DNA of 64,000 nucleotides from Scortum barcoo (GCA_023238725.1 CM041546.1:9982028-10046027), one strand, 5' to 3'; shown: positions 36,001 through 45,500, numbered from the stretch's first letter. Translations and numbers: made by a program. Notes: generated by a model from the sequence alone, not told the origin.

Positions 36001-37024
36001 GGGTGTGTGTGGGGGGAGGGGGCAGACAGGTGCGTTATGTCTCTGCTATGTCTCCCGAAAAAAAACAAATGCAACCCCTCTCTGTGTCTCACTCTCTCTC
36101 TCTAGCTTTTTCTTCTTGCTCACTCTCTCTATCTCTGCCTTCTTTATCGGTCTTGCTCCATCACAGGCGCGTATACCCGGGAGACCGTACCCCCCCCACT
36201 CCACCCACCCCGTGACAGACCATGCACCCTTTTATCTGTTTACGCACCGCTCACAGTGGCCACGGTTGTGTGTTGGATTACAACTCAAAGAGCAAAACTT
36301 CACACCCGACCGCAGCAGCGCAGCAGAGAATCCCCTCACCACGCCGGTTCATCGGGATGAACCCTTTTTTTTGTTGTTTAATGGTAATCAATCTGGGGAG
36401 CGCTGACTTTGAGCTTTGCGCGGCGCCGGCTCATTTCTCTGCACTTTGGTTGAAGCCCGTGAAGCTCACCTGCTTCAGTACCATTTCGTCGTTTCATGTC
36501 GTTGTAAGACACCAAATGACTTGACACATGAGGGTATGCGCGCACACGCTGCAGCCCGGAGCCAAAGAATAAAGGATAAAAGACAAAAAGAAAAAATCGA
36601 AGTTAAACTTTCTGTTCATGCGCCCGACACCCGCAGCCAAACTGCGATCTCGCCCCTCTCTCACACACACATCCGACATCTGAACCGGAGCACACGCAGT
36701 CACAGCCACCCCGAATTACGCAGTGCCAACCGTTCGCCGCTGCTCCGGCTCAAAACCCGCAGACAGTGAAACCACCTGATGTGATCACTCTTTCAAAACT
36801 AATTAAACATTTACCGGCAATTATCAGCAGCGCACCGTGGCACTGCAGCAGACCGGCTGCCCCTCCGCCGCGGCGCACCGGGCGGCTTGACGCAGCGCGC
36901 CGGCGTGGAGCGCGGTCCGTCCTCTCCATCAGTAAAGACCTGCACGCCAAAGGGTGAGAAGGAAACAAAAAAAGCACGTCTTACCTGTGACCATAAGGCA
37001 AAAGATGAGGTATAACGCCGTCAT
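5639..37024 (-). CDS. kirrel1: Kin of IRRE-like (Neph1/KIRREL) Ig-superfamily adhesion protein, complete, 15 coding exons
   Basis: The exons sum to 2265 bases, 754 residues plus TGA, all in frame with GT-AG introns. Human KIRREL1 has 757 residues. Layout: signal peptide at about 1-18; five Ig domains with cysteine pairs at residues 40/98, 141/198, 242/285, 327/369 and 411/470; one membrane helix at about 492-519; an acidic tail; YYNV at 597-600; a Gln-rich stretch at about 663-674; C-terminal THV. Family knowledge: KIRREL/Neph proteins make homophilic and nephrin-type contacts in the kidney slit diaphragm, synapses and myoblast fusion; the YYN motif recruits Grb2 after phosphorylation and THV binds ZO-1-type PDZ domains. 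N-glycosylation sequons are at 138, 295 and 469. Most Ig exons resemble KIRREL1 more than KIRREL3, although LSGEH in Ig1 and SQQPQDQVVVSGQ are KIRREL3-like. It may be the teleost kirrel3l or a kirrel1 copy. The family call is near certain; the paralogue is not. Confidence 0.93.
6249..6338 (-). CDS. kirrel1: kirrel exon 14: short acidic tail exon
   Basis: It has 30 codons in phase 0 at both ends, with acceptor CCCTCAG and donor GTAAAA. It encodes APNSSESPGTSRTEHSDLL and EEEEDERSDIK. Because it is phase 0-0 and 90 bases long, skipping it would keep the frame. It replaces the longer KIRREL1 stretch that ends in a tyrosine-bearing EEYEMK. Confidence 0.88.
6504..6613 (-). CDS. kirrel1: kirrel exon 13: membrane-proximal cytoplasmic tail
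   Basis: The acceptor is CCGCAG and the donor is GTAAAT. It encodes KRCTRLSKSDIRVQIVHSDH and NATRGNDDEEDVKEPM. SDIRV.IVH resembles the KIRREL3 stretch NDIRVEIVH and the KIRREL1 stretch LDIKVETVN. No tyrosine is present. Confidence 0.9.
6822..6929 (-). CDS. kirrel1: kirrel exon 12: transmembrane helix
   Basis: The acceptor is TGTTACAG and the donor is GTGAGC. It encodes EALPMLIIVGGAVGGGCVLL and ICVITLVSLCC, then RHTGK. This is a Gly-rich hydrophobic span of about 28 residues followed by Cys-Cys and basic residues, which fits a single-pass type I helix with a possible palmitoylation site. The helix sequence itself is not conserved with the human proteins. Confidence 0.93.
7738..7936 (-). CDS. 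kirrel1: kirrel exon 11: second half of Ig5 and juxtamembrane
   Basis: The acceptor is TTCGTAG and the donor is GTACAC. It encodes VWTFGDMSLSSGSSGRYSV, HGVLSSLVLSE, and YNCTAWNRFGTGTALVTLKE. Cys470 lies in the sequon NCT (Asn469). The GRY.V.......GVLS.L and YNCTAWN.FG.GTA blocks match KIRREL1. Confidence 0.95.
8647..8747 (-). CDS. kirrel1: kirrel exon 10: first half of Ig5
   Basis: The acceptor is CACCAG and the donor is GTAAGT. It encodes GPPIITADATQHAVKHSKG, then KLECRVGSSPPPDKI, with Cys411. GPPII and PPPD are family-wide landmarks; the charged HSKGK insert replaces the usual GDGGK or GEKGQ. Confidence 0.95.
8931..9057 (-). CDS. kirrel1: kirrel exon 9: second half of Ig4
   Basis: The acceptor is TCGCTAG and the donor is GTGAGG. 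It encodes VLSNGNTLQLKAVTQEDAG, TYTCKAIVPRIGVAERDV and TLTVN. Cys369 is in YTC. VPRIGVAER is the KIRREL1 form; KIRREL3 has VPRVGAGER. Confidence 0.95.
10287..10414 (-). CDS. kirrel1: kirrel exon 8: first half of Ig4
   Basis: The acceptor is CACCCTAG and the donor is GTAAGG. It encodes FGPRLLSEPKPMTVDIGMD, FTCAWTGNPPLTLAWTK and HGSSV, with Cys327. The DIG.D....C.W.GNPPLTL.WTK core is diagnostic for the family. Confidence 0.95.
10549..10697 (-). CDS. kirrel1: kirrel exon 7: second half of Ig3
   Basis: The acceptor is GTCCCAG and the donor is GTGAGT. It encodes WSKGGVPISEANGDSLEV, VDYSYFTDPVSCEVSN and SVGSTNVSTLVDVQ. Cys285 is in SCEV. NVS at residue 295 is a conserved sequon. VDYS.FT.PVSCEV.N.VGSTNVSTLV matches KIRREL1 almost throughout. 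Confidence 0.95.
10973..11078 (-). CDS. kirrel1: kirrel exon 6: first half of Ig3
   Basis: The acceptor is TTCACAG and the donor is GTACCC. It encodes HPPSVTLSVQPQTVTEG and FICSASANPEITGYR. Cys242 lies in FIC. SVTLS..PQTV.EG and ANPEI.GYRW are strongly KIRREL1-like; KIRREL3 has a different sequence here. Confidence 0.95.
11265..11415 (-). CDS. kirrel1: kirrel exon 5: second half of Ig2
   Basis: The acceptor is CTCTACAG and the donor is GTGAGT. It encodes ALMVDGKRETAVSMLPI, then the GRTYTCRVLNQAAP strand with Cys198, and ends in NVQ. DGKRET is a hallmark of KIRREL proteins. The last base begins the His codon of the HPP linker to Ig3. Confidence 0.95.
12859..13016 (-). CDS. kirrel1: kirrel exon 4: first half of Ig2
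   Basis: The acceptor is TTTACAG and the donor is GTACAG. It encodes VPPSDPVVEGGPVVRLKA, then HNLTCRASGAKPAAEITWYR and DGEVMESAVYSK. NLT at residue 138 is a glycosylation sequon beside the Ig2 cysteine (141). The TPHNLTCRA block matches KIRREL1 better than KIRREL3. Confidence 0.95.
15002..15151 (-). CDS. kirrel1: kirrel exon 3: second half of Ig1
   Basis: The acceptor is TTCACGCAG and the donor is GTAAGA. It encodes WTRYSLMGDPLSGEHSLL and then DDAVYECQATQAALRSHRA and KLTVL. YEC holds the second Ig1 cysteine (residue 98). LSGEH is KIRREL3-like, while ECQAT.AALRS.RAKLTVL is KIRREL1-like. Confidence 0.95.
15793..15948 (-). CDS. kirrel1: kirrel exon 2: N-terminus and first half of Ig1
   Basis: It encodes AAYFSQQPQDQVVVSGQ, then LPC (first Ig1 cysteine, residue 40), GMVQWTKDGLALGGERDLP, and ends at donor GTATTA. 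VQWTKDGLALG is close to KIRREL1. The acceptor is a tandem CAGCAG, so the exon could also start at 15945, dropping one alanine near the signal cleavage site. Confidence 0.95.
19629..19634. repeat. Left target-site duplication ATAAAG
   Basis: It is identical to bases 20277-20282 and sits directly outside the CAGTCC end of the element. Confidence 0.8.
19635..20276. mobile_element. Non-autonomous DNA transposon (MITE-like), 642 bp, in kirrel intron 1
   Basis: The ends are CAGTCCTTCCAGAAAAAT at 19635-19652 and its inverted copy, one mismatch in 18, ending at 20276. It is flanked by a perfect 6-bp duplication ATAAAG at 19629-19634 and 20277-20282. The interior is AT-rich with several ATGCG repeats near the left end, and a 9-bp inverted pair GACGTCATC (20061-20069) / GATGACGTC (20100-20108) that includes a TGACGTCA site. 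There is no transposase frame. I do not assign a superfamily; 6 bp is unusual for the common ones. Confidence 0.8.
20277..20282. repeat. Right target-site duplication ATAAAG
   Basis: It is identical to bases 19629-19634 and directly follows the GGACTG end of the element. Confidence 0.8.
21841..21906. repeat. Purine (GA)n-rich tract
   Basis: A 66-base nearly pure GA/AGAC tract ending in a poly-A stretch. All open frames here read as RERE or SLSL low complexity. Confidence 0.9.
23107..23129. repeat. (AAAT)n microsatellite
   Basis: About five perfect AAAT units in kirrel intron 1. Confidence 0.85.
24417..24472. promoter_or_regulatory. Dense ATTA/TAAT homeodomain-type site cluster in kirrel intron 1
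   Basis: About ten ATTA or TAAT cores lie within 56 bases, including repeated GATTAATGA and AATTAATCAATTAATTATT. Homeodomain proteins bind TAATTA-type cores. Whether this is an enhancer or just AT-rich sequence is undecided. Confidence 0.3.
27010..27029. repeat. Poly(G) run, 20 bases
   Basis: An uninterrupted run of 20 G in kirrel intron 1, with a GA-rich left flank. The length is likely to be unreliable in an assembly. Confidence 0.9.
30001..30038. repeat. (TC)19 microsatellite
   Basis: 38 bases of perfect TC dinucleotide in kirrel intron 1, next to a long C/T-rich region. Confidence 0.95.
32673..32691. repeat. (TC)n microsatellite
   Basis: About nine TC units in intron 1. It creates the RERER stretch in the spurious 197-codon minus-strand frame. 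Confidence 0.85.
33937..33956. repeat. (TG)10 microsatellite
   Basis: Ten perfect TG units in kirrel intron 1. Confidence 0.9.
35007..35029. repeat. (TG)n microsatellite
   Basis: About eleven TG units in kirrel intron 1, preceded by an imperfect TG/AG-rich stretch from about 34971. Confidence 0.9.
35981..36003. repeat. (AGG)n trinucleotide run
   Basis: Six or more AGG units followed by G-rich sequence, about 1 kb downstream of kirrel exon 1 in transcription order. It could form a G-quadruplex. Confidence 0.85.
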
Positions 37025-37770
37025 TTTAGTGGCTCTGGCCGCTGGTTGCGAGGTGTGGAAGGATTCGCTCTCTCCGTCACTGCGACTGAGCTGGTTAGGG
37101 TCCACCGCGGCACCGGAATATCACCGGACGGACAAGCGCACTGGGACTCGTCTATGGTAGCATCCAGTTCAGAGAGATGACTCTGAGCGGTCCGAGCACT
37201 TTGTAAACTCTCAGTTAACAATGCGTCTCCATAGTTGGTAACTTTCCCCGCTGCATCAGCTTCTTTTCCACTGTCCGCTCCCCGTCACGCTGGCGCAGCT
37301 TTTCCCTCTCACACTGCGCTCTCTAACAGTCCATCAGAGACTCGGTGCTTTCAATCAGCGCGGTCCACTATTCTTTTTTTTTTTAAAACCTGCTTCAGCA
37401 TGCTGCGCCCGAGAGCGATCTCTCCTCCTCCTCGGCGGTGCGCAGTGATAAACCCCGGTGAAGTTGCCTCTCGCTTCTGCCCCCTCTCCACCTCCGCTGG
37501 AGTCTCTCTCTCTCACTCCGCTCCCGCTGTAACACACTCACTTCTTCTCCTCTCTCTCGCACACTCTTCCTCCGTCGGTCTCCACTGTTTACTTCTCACT
37601 CCCTCTTGCCAATGGGAAATGCGCACTGACAGTCATCTGCTGAGTGAGGAGGAGGGGGTACACCAGATCTGGCAGGAGCTGGGTTGGTGGAGCCCCTCTG
37701 CCTCAGATGCTTGCCGGAAGGGGGTTAATCGCCCTTACCCCTGCCCCCAGGGGCCCGCTATTGGCTGAGC
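36780..37770 (-). promoter_or_regulatory. kirrel1: CpG-rich 5' region and probable kirrel promoter
   Basis: GC- and CpG-dense sequence surrounds exon 1, most clearly at 36840-36930 and 37040-37520, against an otherwise CpG-poor window. Upstream of the ATG (higher coordinates) lie CCAAT at 37609-37613 and ATTGG at 37760-37764, and a TATTTAAA box at 37779-37786. A CpG-island promoter without a fixed TATA box is the likeliest arrangement. The start site cannot be placed by eye. Confidence 0.5.
36985..37024 (-). CDS. kirrel1: kirrel exon 1: start codon and signal peptide
   Basis: ATG lies at 37024-37022, with A at -3 and A at +4, a good Kozak context. The exon encodes MTALYLIFCLMVT plus one base and ends at donor GTAAGA (36984). 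It is a short hydrophobic signal peptide core. An upstream frame ends in TGA overlapping this ATG. I chose this ATG because it is the only one giving a signal peptide that splices in phase with the Ig1 exon. Confidence 0.85.
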
Positions 37771-39568
37771 TGAGGGGGTATTTAAAACATTTATTGAGTT
37801 AAACGACTGCCCTACCATTTTTGGGTGGAGAGGTCCACATGGAGACCTGCAGAGTATAATGATGGACAGGCAATGTAGAAAAATACTGTTTTAATTTAGA
37901 GGTATTTTGTTTTAAGTGGGACCGCACATCATCTATAATATCATATAGGAATATTAGATTATCATGATACCATTCATAGTAGCTAGCTCAATATAAATCT
38001 TATTTTTCAGATTGCTGAACCAAACTCCATGTGCAGTATCTAAAGTTCACCATATCATCTCTGGTTTAATCATGCTGAGCATTAACCTTATGAGATGAAG
38101 TACTGTTTTACACCATCAGTCACTAAACTTCCTTCTGGGGTTAAAGAAATATACCAGCAGACTTCCCAGTGTGCAGCACCTCTGCTGTAACGACACAGAA
38201 ACCTTCACTTCTTCTAAATGAAGTTGCAGAAGAACCCTTTGCTTTTGTCAATCACAGGTCAATTCCTGATTATATGGGATTTTAAGCACTGAAAATTGGC
38301 ATCCAGTTCAATCCCTCCCCCCATTACCCGACAGATTTGGAAATTGATTAAGGTGAATCATCTGTAAGTGCTTGCATTAGAGCAGAATCAGCTGCAGATG
38401 TTTTTGCCATTTGGTGAAATGATCGCCTGATTCTAAAACATCAACCCCTCTGAAAGAATAAATCATCCATCATCATTATCAAACCGGTAAAACTGTCAGC
38501 GTTACTACATTCATCAGTGACCTTGTTGTCTTTCATTTACTCACTTTTAACTGATGTTAGTTAACCCACAAACACGTTTTTAAATCAAAGTACCTTATTG
38601 GTCTATATGGTGTAAGTTCATAGACTAATTGAGGATTTTTGAAAAGGATTTTCTTTGAAGTCGACTAAAAACACACACTTTTCCCAGGTACAGTTTGATC
38701 TAAAATGAGCCTATTGTTCGTTGTCATATAGTGGGCGCTAAAATGAACAGGAGAGAACAGGTCATTATCATATTTCAACAAAAGCTAAGGCTTTTATAAA
38801 GAGATGAAAACAGTGCAGTCTATCAATTGCCTGTGGCTGTTTATAGGCTTGTTCTTTGATGTCGTTCATTAGTTATTCAAGGATCTATTGATTAACCAAA
38901 ACAATAGGCCTTGCAGTCATCTAGTTAATCAGTCTTTCGCATGTATGTGTATTGTAACAAGCAAATACTTAATTTAATGTTAACACCCCCCCCCCCTTTT
39001 CGCACACACACACACAAAGTCATGCACACATGCACCCTGTTAACTCAACCAGGTGGTTAGCGCTCCATAAGACTGTAAAAAATTCATCAAAGTGCGCAAG
39101 CGTGGACACTGAGGACTTCAGCGTGTGTGTGGATTCCAGAAAACATCGTCCACAAAAATAAGAGTCTTTCTTTTCTGACATTCTGCGCTGCACTTAATTA
39201 AAGGCTGAACCGCGCAATGATTAGGGCTCACTCCTCATGAGGGTTCCCCCCAAACAGTAGTTTTCAAACCCCGGGGCTGGCCTTCCTGTTTATTGCCTCC
39301 CTGTAATGCAAACATAATGGTCCCCTGCCAGTAAACACATGTTGATGGAAGAAACAGCTTGCACAGCTGGGAAGCCAACCCAGGTTAGTGTGAGTGAACA
39401 CATGGGCAAATGAGCGTGTCTGAATGTGTGTATGTGAGCATGTTTGTGTCCATGCGTGCAGGGGTAGACGCTTGGTTGTTGTTTTTACATAATGTTGGGG
39501 TGCGATTTAGGTTGCGTGTAGGTGCCTGAATGTGAGAGACGGAGAGCGATAAAAGGAGATTGTTTGTT

Positions 39569-39599
<31 letters not shown>

Positions 39600-42500
39600 T
39601 TTGTAGGCCATGTGTGAAGCTATCAATGAGTGACTGAAGGCGGGAGCTCTGGTGAGCAGTAAAACAGCAGGGTGCCTCCAACAGTTGTGCTGTGATAATA
39701 AAATCAACATCCATTGTGAAAGTCTGTCACCAGGCATGACGCTGTGATTGAAATGTATGATCTCCTATGGCTCACACAGATGGACAGAGAGATGAGAGCA
39801 AAACAGACGATACATGCACTAGGATCAGTTTGAGCCAACAGTCTTAATTATGCCGGCCTCTGTGGCATCAAATGGAGGGCGCCCATACTCCCCAAGCTTT
39901 TGAGTGTGTGAATAATTTATAAATAAAAAGGGGGTTTTCAGCTGTGGGTTTATTAATAATAAATATGGTTTGATATTTACTAAACTGTTCAGAGGGAGAA
40001 AGGGGTGACAGTTAAGCCGTCGTTTGCATGGTAATTGTAAGGAGGTAATAAATAAGGCATGAAGTGGAGATATATGGAAATGTGATTCACAAGAAAATGA
40101 GAATAATTTAACAAAATATTATCCCAGTCCCTATTTGACCCGGGGTCAATTAAAAAAGAGATGTCAGTCATGGTGAACGGCATGCTGGGCCTTAAAATTA
40201 CAATCGCTTGCTTTCTCTTTTGTCTGGCTGGAAAGCGGATCTAACGTTCAAGTGGAGGAAAATGTATTCATACTGACACAAACCATGTGTTTAGTTTGAA
40301 TGAATATTAAACTGAATAAAATCAACCTCATTATCTTTCACAGGAAAAGAAGACATTTATCTCTCAAAAGTAAACTCGGTGGAAGTTGAGGAATGTGAGT
40401 TTTGTTTTGTTTCAAAACCGTCTGATGTTATTGTAAAACTGCACATTGTTTCCAGTGAAAATACATATTGTACAAGCATTATAAAACATTTTATATAAGC
40501 TTATGAAATGATTGTGTTTTATTGTCAAAACACATAGTAATCATTTTGCCCTAATTGAATTTTTGTATCATAATTAATAAACCTCATCTTGGGATTTGAA
40601 ATATAGCCTGTTAGATTAATGAATATTAACATCCCGCTCTATATACTGCAGTCTATATCCATGTTGCAGTGTTTGGGTCCCTCCAGGGGTCTAAGGTTTA
40701 TGCTACCATCCATATGAGAAACATTACACCAGCTTTTACTGTAATTGTGATATTGAATGTTGAGCTGATCTGTGTCAACCGTAACTCTAAATGCTGCTAC
40801 AAGCTCATAACTCATAAGGACATATACCTTTGCTAGGCAGTGGTATCCATCTGCCCGGCTTGCGAGCAATTCAAAACCTGTCTCCTCTCTCCCATTCCAA
40901 TAATATGACGTCAGTCCACTGCACTGGTTTGAAATTTGCAATTAAGCATTTTCTTTATGTGTGATTGACGAGCAGGAGGAGGGCCATTAAAGCTCAACAT
41001 GGTCCTGGGGCTCGCTCTGCAGTCTATAGGACTATTTCCAGCCTCATATCAAATCCATGTCCTCTGCCCTAATATCAGAATATGACTCTGGCCACCCATG
41101 GATTTTGTTTTTGTCTGTAATGAAAGTCTCTCTGGGGATCTGGTTGAGGGATTCTTTTCCTCAGGGGTCAAGGAGAGGTTGAGGCTTCTGGTTCAAGCTG
41201 CGTTTAGAAAAGGGTGTGGATTACAGGAATGTGGCTGTTGAACTGAGTTCCTACGGATATGTGGAAAAAATCTGCGGTCTGACACTACAGTAGTCATGGC
41301 TATGGTGTCTCTAAGGTATATGCTCACATGGTTGTAAACTCATCATGACAAAAAGGAGGTGAAGCCACATACGGTGATGCATATTTATGGGATCAAGACC
41401 AAGGTTTAGACAAAATTGACAGGTTTTGAGTCGTGATGAAGTTAGTTTTGTCATCATCTAATAAAAATGCATCACAGCTAAAAAAGCAAGTTCCCTTCAG
41501 TTTTGCAAGCCAGCACTTAGTCAACCTTGTGTGCGTTTTCACCCACCTCTTCGATAAAGTGATTGCAACATCCCCAAAATTTAAGATCAAATTGGCTGGG
41601 TCCTTGGCCAGCCCGGCCGTGTCTTCACTGATAAGTACAGCAGTAAGCTGTCTAAAATATTCATGCACTGATGCAGAGTTGTTGTCCCTTGATGGGCCTC
41701 ACCATGTGCAACATCTGTTCCTGATGTCATGCGCGTTCCTCTGTGCCAGAAATGCCCTGATGGCGTCCACGGCATCTCTGCCGTACTAAGCCATGTCCAG
41801 ACACACACCGCTCCACTCAGCCACAATAAATATCTGAGACAACGATAGCGATCCAGTCGCCTGGACAGAACTATTGAACACTTCTGCTAATCCATACACA
41901 AACATTAGCCACCGCAGATCTCACACTGAGATCAGCAATTCTGCCACTCACTGATGAATGTGTCAGTTGATTGTTGGCTCTATCAACAGTTCATGATTAC
42001 TCAGGGAATATTACACTATGGCGCCTCACATAGTGTGGCACACTGTTATGTGTTATTATAAAAAATACTTAATAAGCTGCAAACATTCATCTGCCAGTGC
42101 TGTAATGCAGTCACAATGTGATGACTATAATTATATTCTGACAATGTACTTTTATTAATGCAGTTTGAGCCTTATCATACCATTAAAATGAAAATAAAAG
42201 GTAAGTAGCCACATGATTTTGACAAATCCACAGTTGACACTGACCTCAACATGTCTATGACATGAAAGACAGACGATGAAAGGAAGAGAGACAGAGTCAG
42301 CAATAGTCAAGGTGAATCCTGTCTTGGGTGCAGTGTCCATACTACAGTCACACAACTACAGTCACAGCTTTCTTCACTGGGCTTGCCTTGCTGTCCGCTG
42401 ACAATCACATGAATAGGCCACGACTGGCTGCTTGTTTTGTGCCATGATCCCTTGCTGCTCATGCTGCTAAAAAAATAAATAACCCAGCTCTGCACTGCTA

Positions 42501-45500
42501 TAAATAATGGATGACTCGTCCACTGTCACTTTTCATAGCATGTCAAGCCACGGCCTGGGCATTATTAGGGTCTGTCCTCTTCCCCTTTCTGCCTCTGACT
42601 CCAGTTTTGTTGTTGTTCTGGTCGACTTGCCTGCACACCTCCTTGCTGGGTTGACTGTCAGTCTTTCTCTGGGTTAGTGCAGTTGATGGTTGCCACAGAG
42701 AAGAAAGAGATGCTTTGGGGGCATGAAACAAGATGGGTGACACAGAGAGCCTCCGCTGGAATAGCAATAGCGGGAAATCAGCCTTGCCCTGGAACAGGTA
42801 GTTAAGCACTTTCAGCTAAGATGTCATCCATCTGCTTGCATTAGATAACCTGCGCTAAGGTGCCGCTCAGGGCTGTGGTTGGGGATTGACCTCATCATCT
42901 TGACACAGACTTTCTGTCGCCCTCGGACCCAATGAAAAACTCCCAGCGATGCTTTAAAGTCGAAAACAGGTCTACACCCCTGGCGCGAAAGATGAGACTG
43001 CTTACTTAAACAGACACACAATATGCCCCGATCCACCCATCCAGCAGGAGAAATCATGGATTATTTACATATGCAGCTGTGTCTAAGAAAAATGAATGAG
43101 GAACATCTGGCAGAAGGGGTGGTGGTGGGGGGGGGTATGAGAGAAAGATATGAGAAAGATTTAGTCATTTGGCCTCTGTTACACAAACATGAGGGTGTGC
43201 TGAGGAATCAGGCGTGGACGCTGTTTCGGGGGGGAGACACTGAGGAAGCAAAAACTGTTTTCATTCCTTATCGGTTTCAGCTCTGTTTGTTCAAAATGTG
43301 CCTCGGTGCCACCAGGCCAGGCCCGAGGCAAGTGTTGTCCACCAGCAGCTCTCGGCTCCTGCAGACTGAGCCAGTCTCCCCATCTGCAGAGTAATAGCAT
43401 CAAATCAAGGCCTGCAGCAAACAAACCCTGACAGATACTCTCATTTGGGATTCACTTTGGGACAGCTGTGGTGCCATCCAAAAGGGGGGACGGAGAGAGG
43501 GGGAAGCCAGCAGTCAGTAATGTATGCAGAGTGTCTGCACGTCCTGGATGACAGCAACACGAGCACTTGTCACAGGAGACATCAGTTCTACTTAGTCACA
43601 GCGCTGCGGGGCAATCCATATGACTGCAGTGCTGTGCGAACTCTATTAATAGTTATCTACCTTTCAGGAGTTATTACGCTGAGTAGGGGATGACAGAGGA
43701 ATATAATGGATGAAGTCCCAAATGAGGGAAAGAAAAAGGGTCTGTTGAGCATCTTCTGTGCCACTCGGCCTGTTACAACTTAAGAATCCTCCACCAATTG
43801 CCTCCCTCACCCTACTCCTGTTAGCCTGTGTGGCTGGGCAGTCTGGTGCCAGACCCACAGTTTATGTGAGAGGCATAATAAGGATTAGTTATGGGGCAGG
43901 AAGGGGAGAGGGAGGAGAGGGGGAACGGAGGAAAAGATCAGCAGAGGTGGGGTGCAGAGGAGGGCCTGAGAGCGAGCAAACGAGATAGATGGTGGAGAGT
44001 GGAAAAAGGGGGAGGGTGGGAAAGATAGGCGGTGTGCTAGCGACTTGTTAAAAATCAAGGTCCTGAGTTGGCCGCGGTTAATTTTTCATCATACTCCTAA
44101 ATAAAAAATGTGAACGGTCATCACTTATTTGTCAAATTGTCTTAGCTCAAAAGGTGGATGTCACATTGGGTTTGCAAAAGGTCAGGGGAGCCAACCCGCC
44201 GGGGAGGAAGCGAGCGGATCAAAGACTGCTGATCCCACCAGATGCCCTGCAAAACTACCTTTTTTTAAGGGGCATTTACTCCAAATGGAGTTCCTGGGCT
44301 GTTACACTAAGTGGAAATGACATGATTTAAAATGTAACATCTGGAATGGCTTTGGCATACTTATTCAACAAACCTTCACGGTCCTACATGAATATAGCAA
44401 AGATATAAACAAAATATACAACAGCCTACTTATCCCCTACTTAAGTCTAAAAAGCCTGTAAGTTAATACCCATATGCTCTAAATCAATACCACATTCCTT
44501 TCAGTGTAAGCATAAATATGTATCTTACTTTTCCTGTGATTATCATAACCACTCACATTCGCAATAATCATCTCACGCTCGTGCTTCTCCATTGCATGAA
44601 TATTTAGACATTCTATAATGTTAAGTGAATCCATTAGATTGCAGATTATTCGACTGTTACTGTCCATTCCTCGGCTTTCTGTGTTCTTGTTATTTTGGTG
44701 TTCTTTGGGAAGGAAAAGCAGCATGTCTAAGGGAAAAAAAAAACAAAAACATGCAAATACACAGCTAGAATAATCAACCTCCCCTGGCGGTGCTTAGTGT
44801 GCCTCATTTCCAAGATTTCCAAGATTAGAAAGAAGCAAAAAATGATAGACTGGTGTTGCTCCTACCTCTTCAAAATTGCAAATGTGTAGATCTATGGATG
44901 AGTGCTTAGCCCACAGCTGCCAGCCAAAGGAGAGAGAAACACAAAGGTCCCTTGTGTTCAGGGCTAAAGACTGGCCAAGAAAGGGAGCTAAAGATCTACC
45001 AGTGTACCTCAGCTGTCTTAAGGGTCAATAGATCCTTTCCATGCCACAAAATGAGCCTATAGCACCCACTGTTCTGCCATGGACAGGTCAGCATTGGTAA
45101 ATCAATGTTATGAAAGACAACAGCAGTTCAGAAAAATTGTATTCCAGCTTCATCTCTTTGAAAATGTCTATCGTAACCTCAGCTATTCAACAACAGATGC
45201 GAGCTCAGATTTAGTTGTTTCCTGTTTCAATACGGGGAGGAAAGAACCAGATCCTCGCCATTGAAAACATGGCCTTTGTGTTGTTTTTCACACATCTGGA
45301 GAATCTGGTTCCTTTAGCCTCCTTCCCTCATCTCTCCTCGATAGGCTCAGGATAAGCATCTGTTACTGGGGACATCTTGGAAGATAGGGCAGCCTGACAG
45401 ATTGTGATTGAAGATGAGGAAAAGGTTGTTTTGATTCAAAGAAGAGGTGCGACTTCCCCCATAGGCTTCCTGTTATTCCTCTGACCTCGCCCAGTGGAAG

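Larger units (their letters stand above)
15949..36984 (-). other. kirrel intron 1 (21 kb)
   Basis: It runs from donor GTAAGA after the signal-peptide exon to the tandem acceptor before Ig1. Long first introns in neural adhesion genes often hold enhancers. Visible contents are one DNA transposon (19635-20276), microsatellites, a GA tract, a G20 run, a (TC)19 run and an ATTA-rich cluster near 24.4 kb. Open frames inside, including one of 197 codons at 32466-33059, show only low-complexity sequence and no known domain. Confidence 0.75.

Noticed and set aside
35969..36406. 145-codon plus-strand frame near kirrel exon 1
   Set aside because: It is built largely from AGG and CT repeats and reads RRRRRR then SLSL; no homologue is recognised.
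37235..37768. 177-codon plus-strand frame over the CpG-rich region
   Set aside because: It is antisense to the kirrel promoter, begins at TTG and has Ser/Pro/Leu-rich composition expected of GC- and CT-rich DNA.
38988..39016. C-run plus CACACA stretch considered as a CRISPR or satellite array
   Set aside because: It is a simple homopolymer next to a dinucleotide repeat, without repeat-spacer structure.
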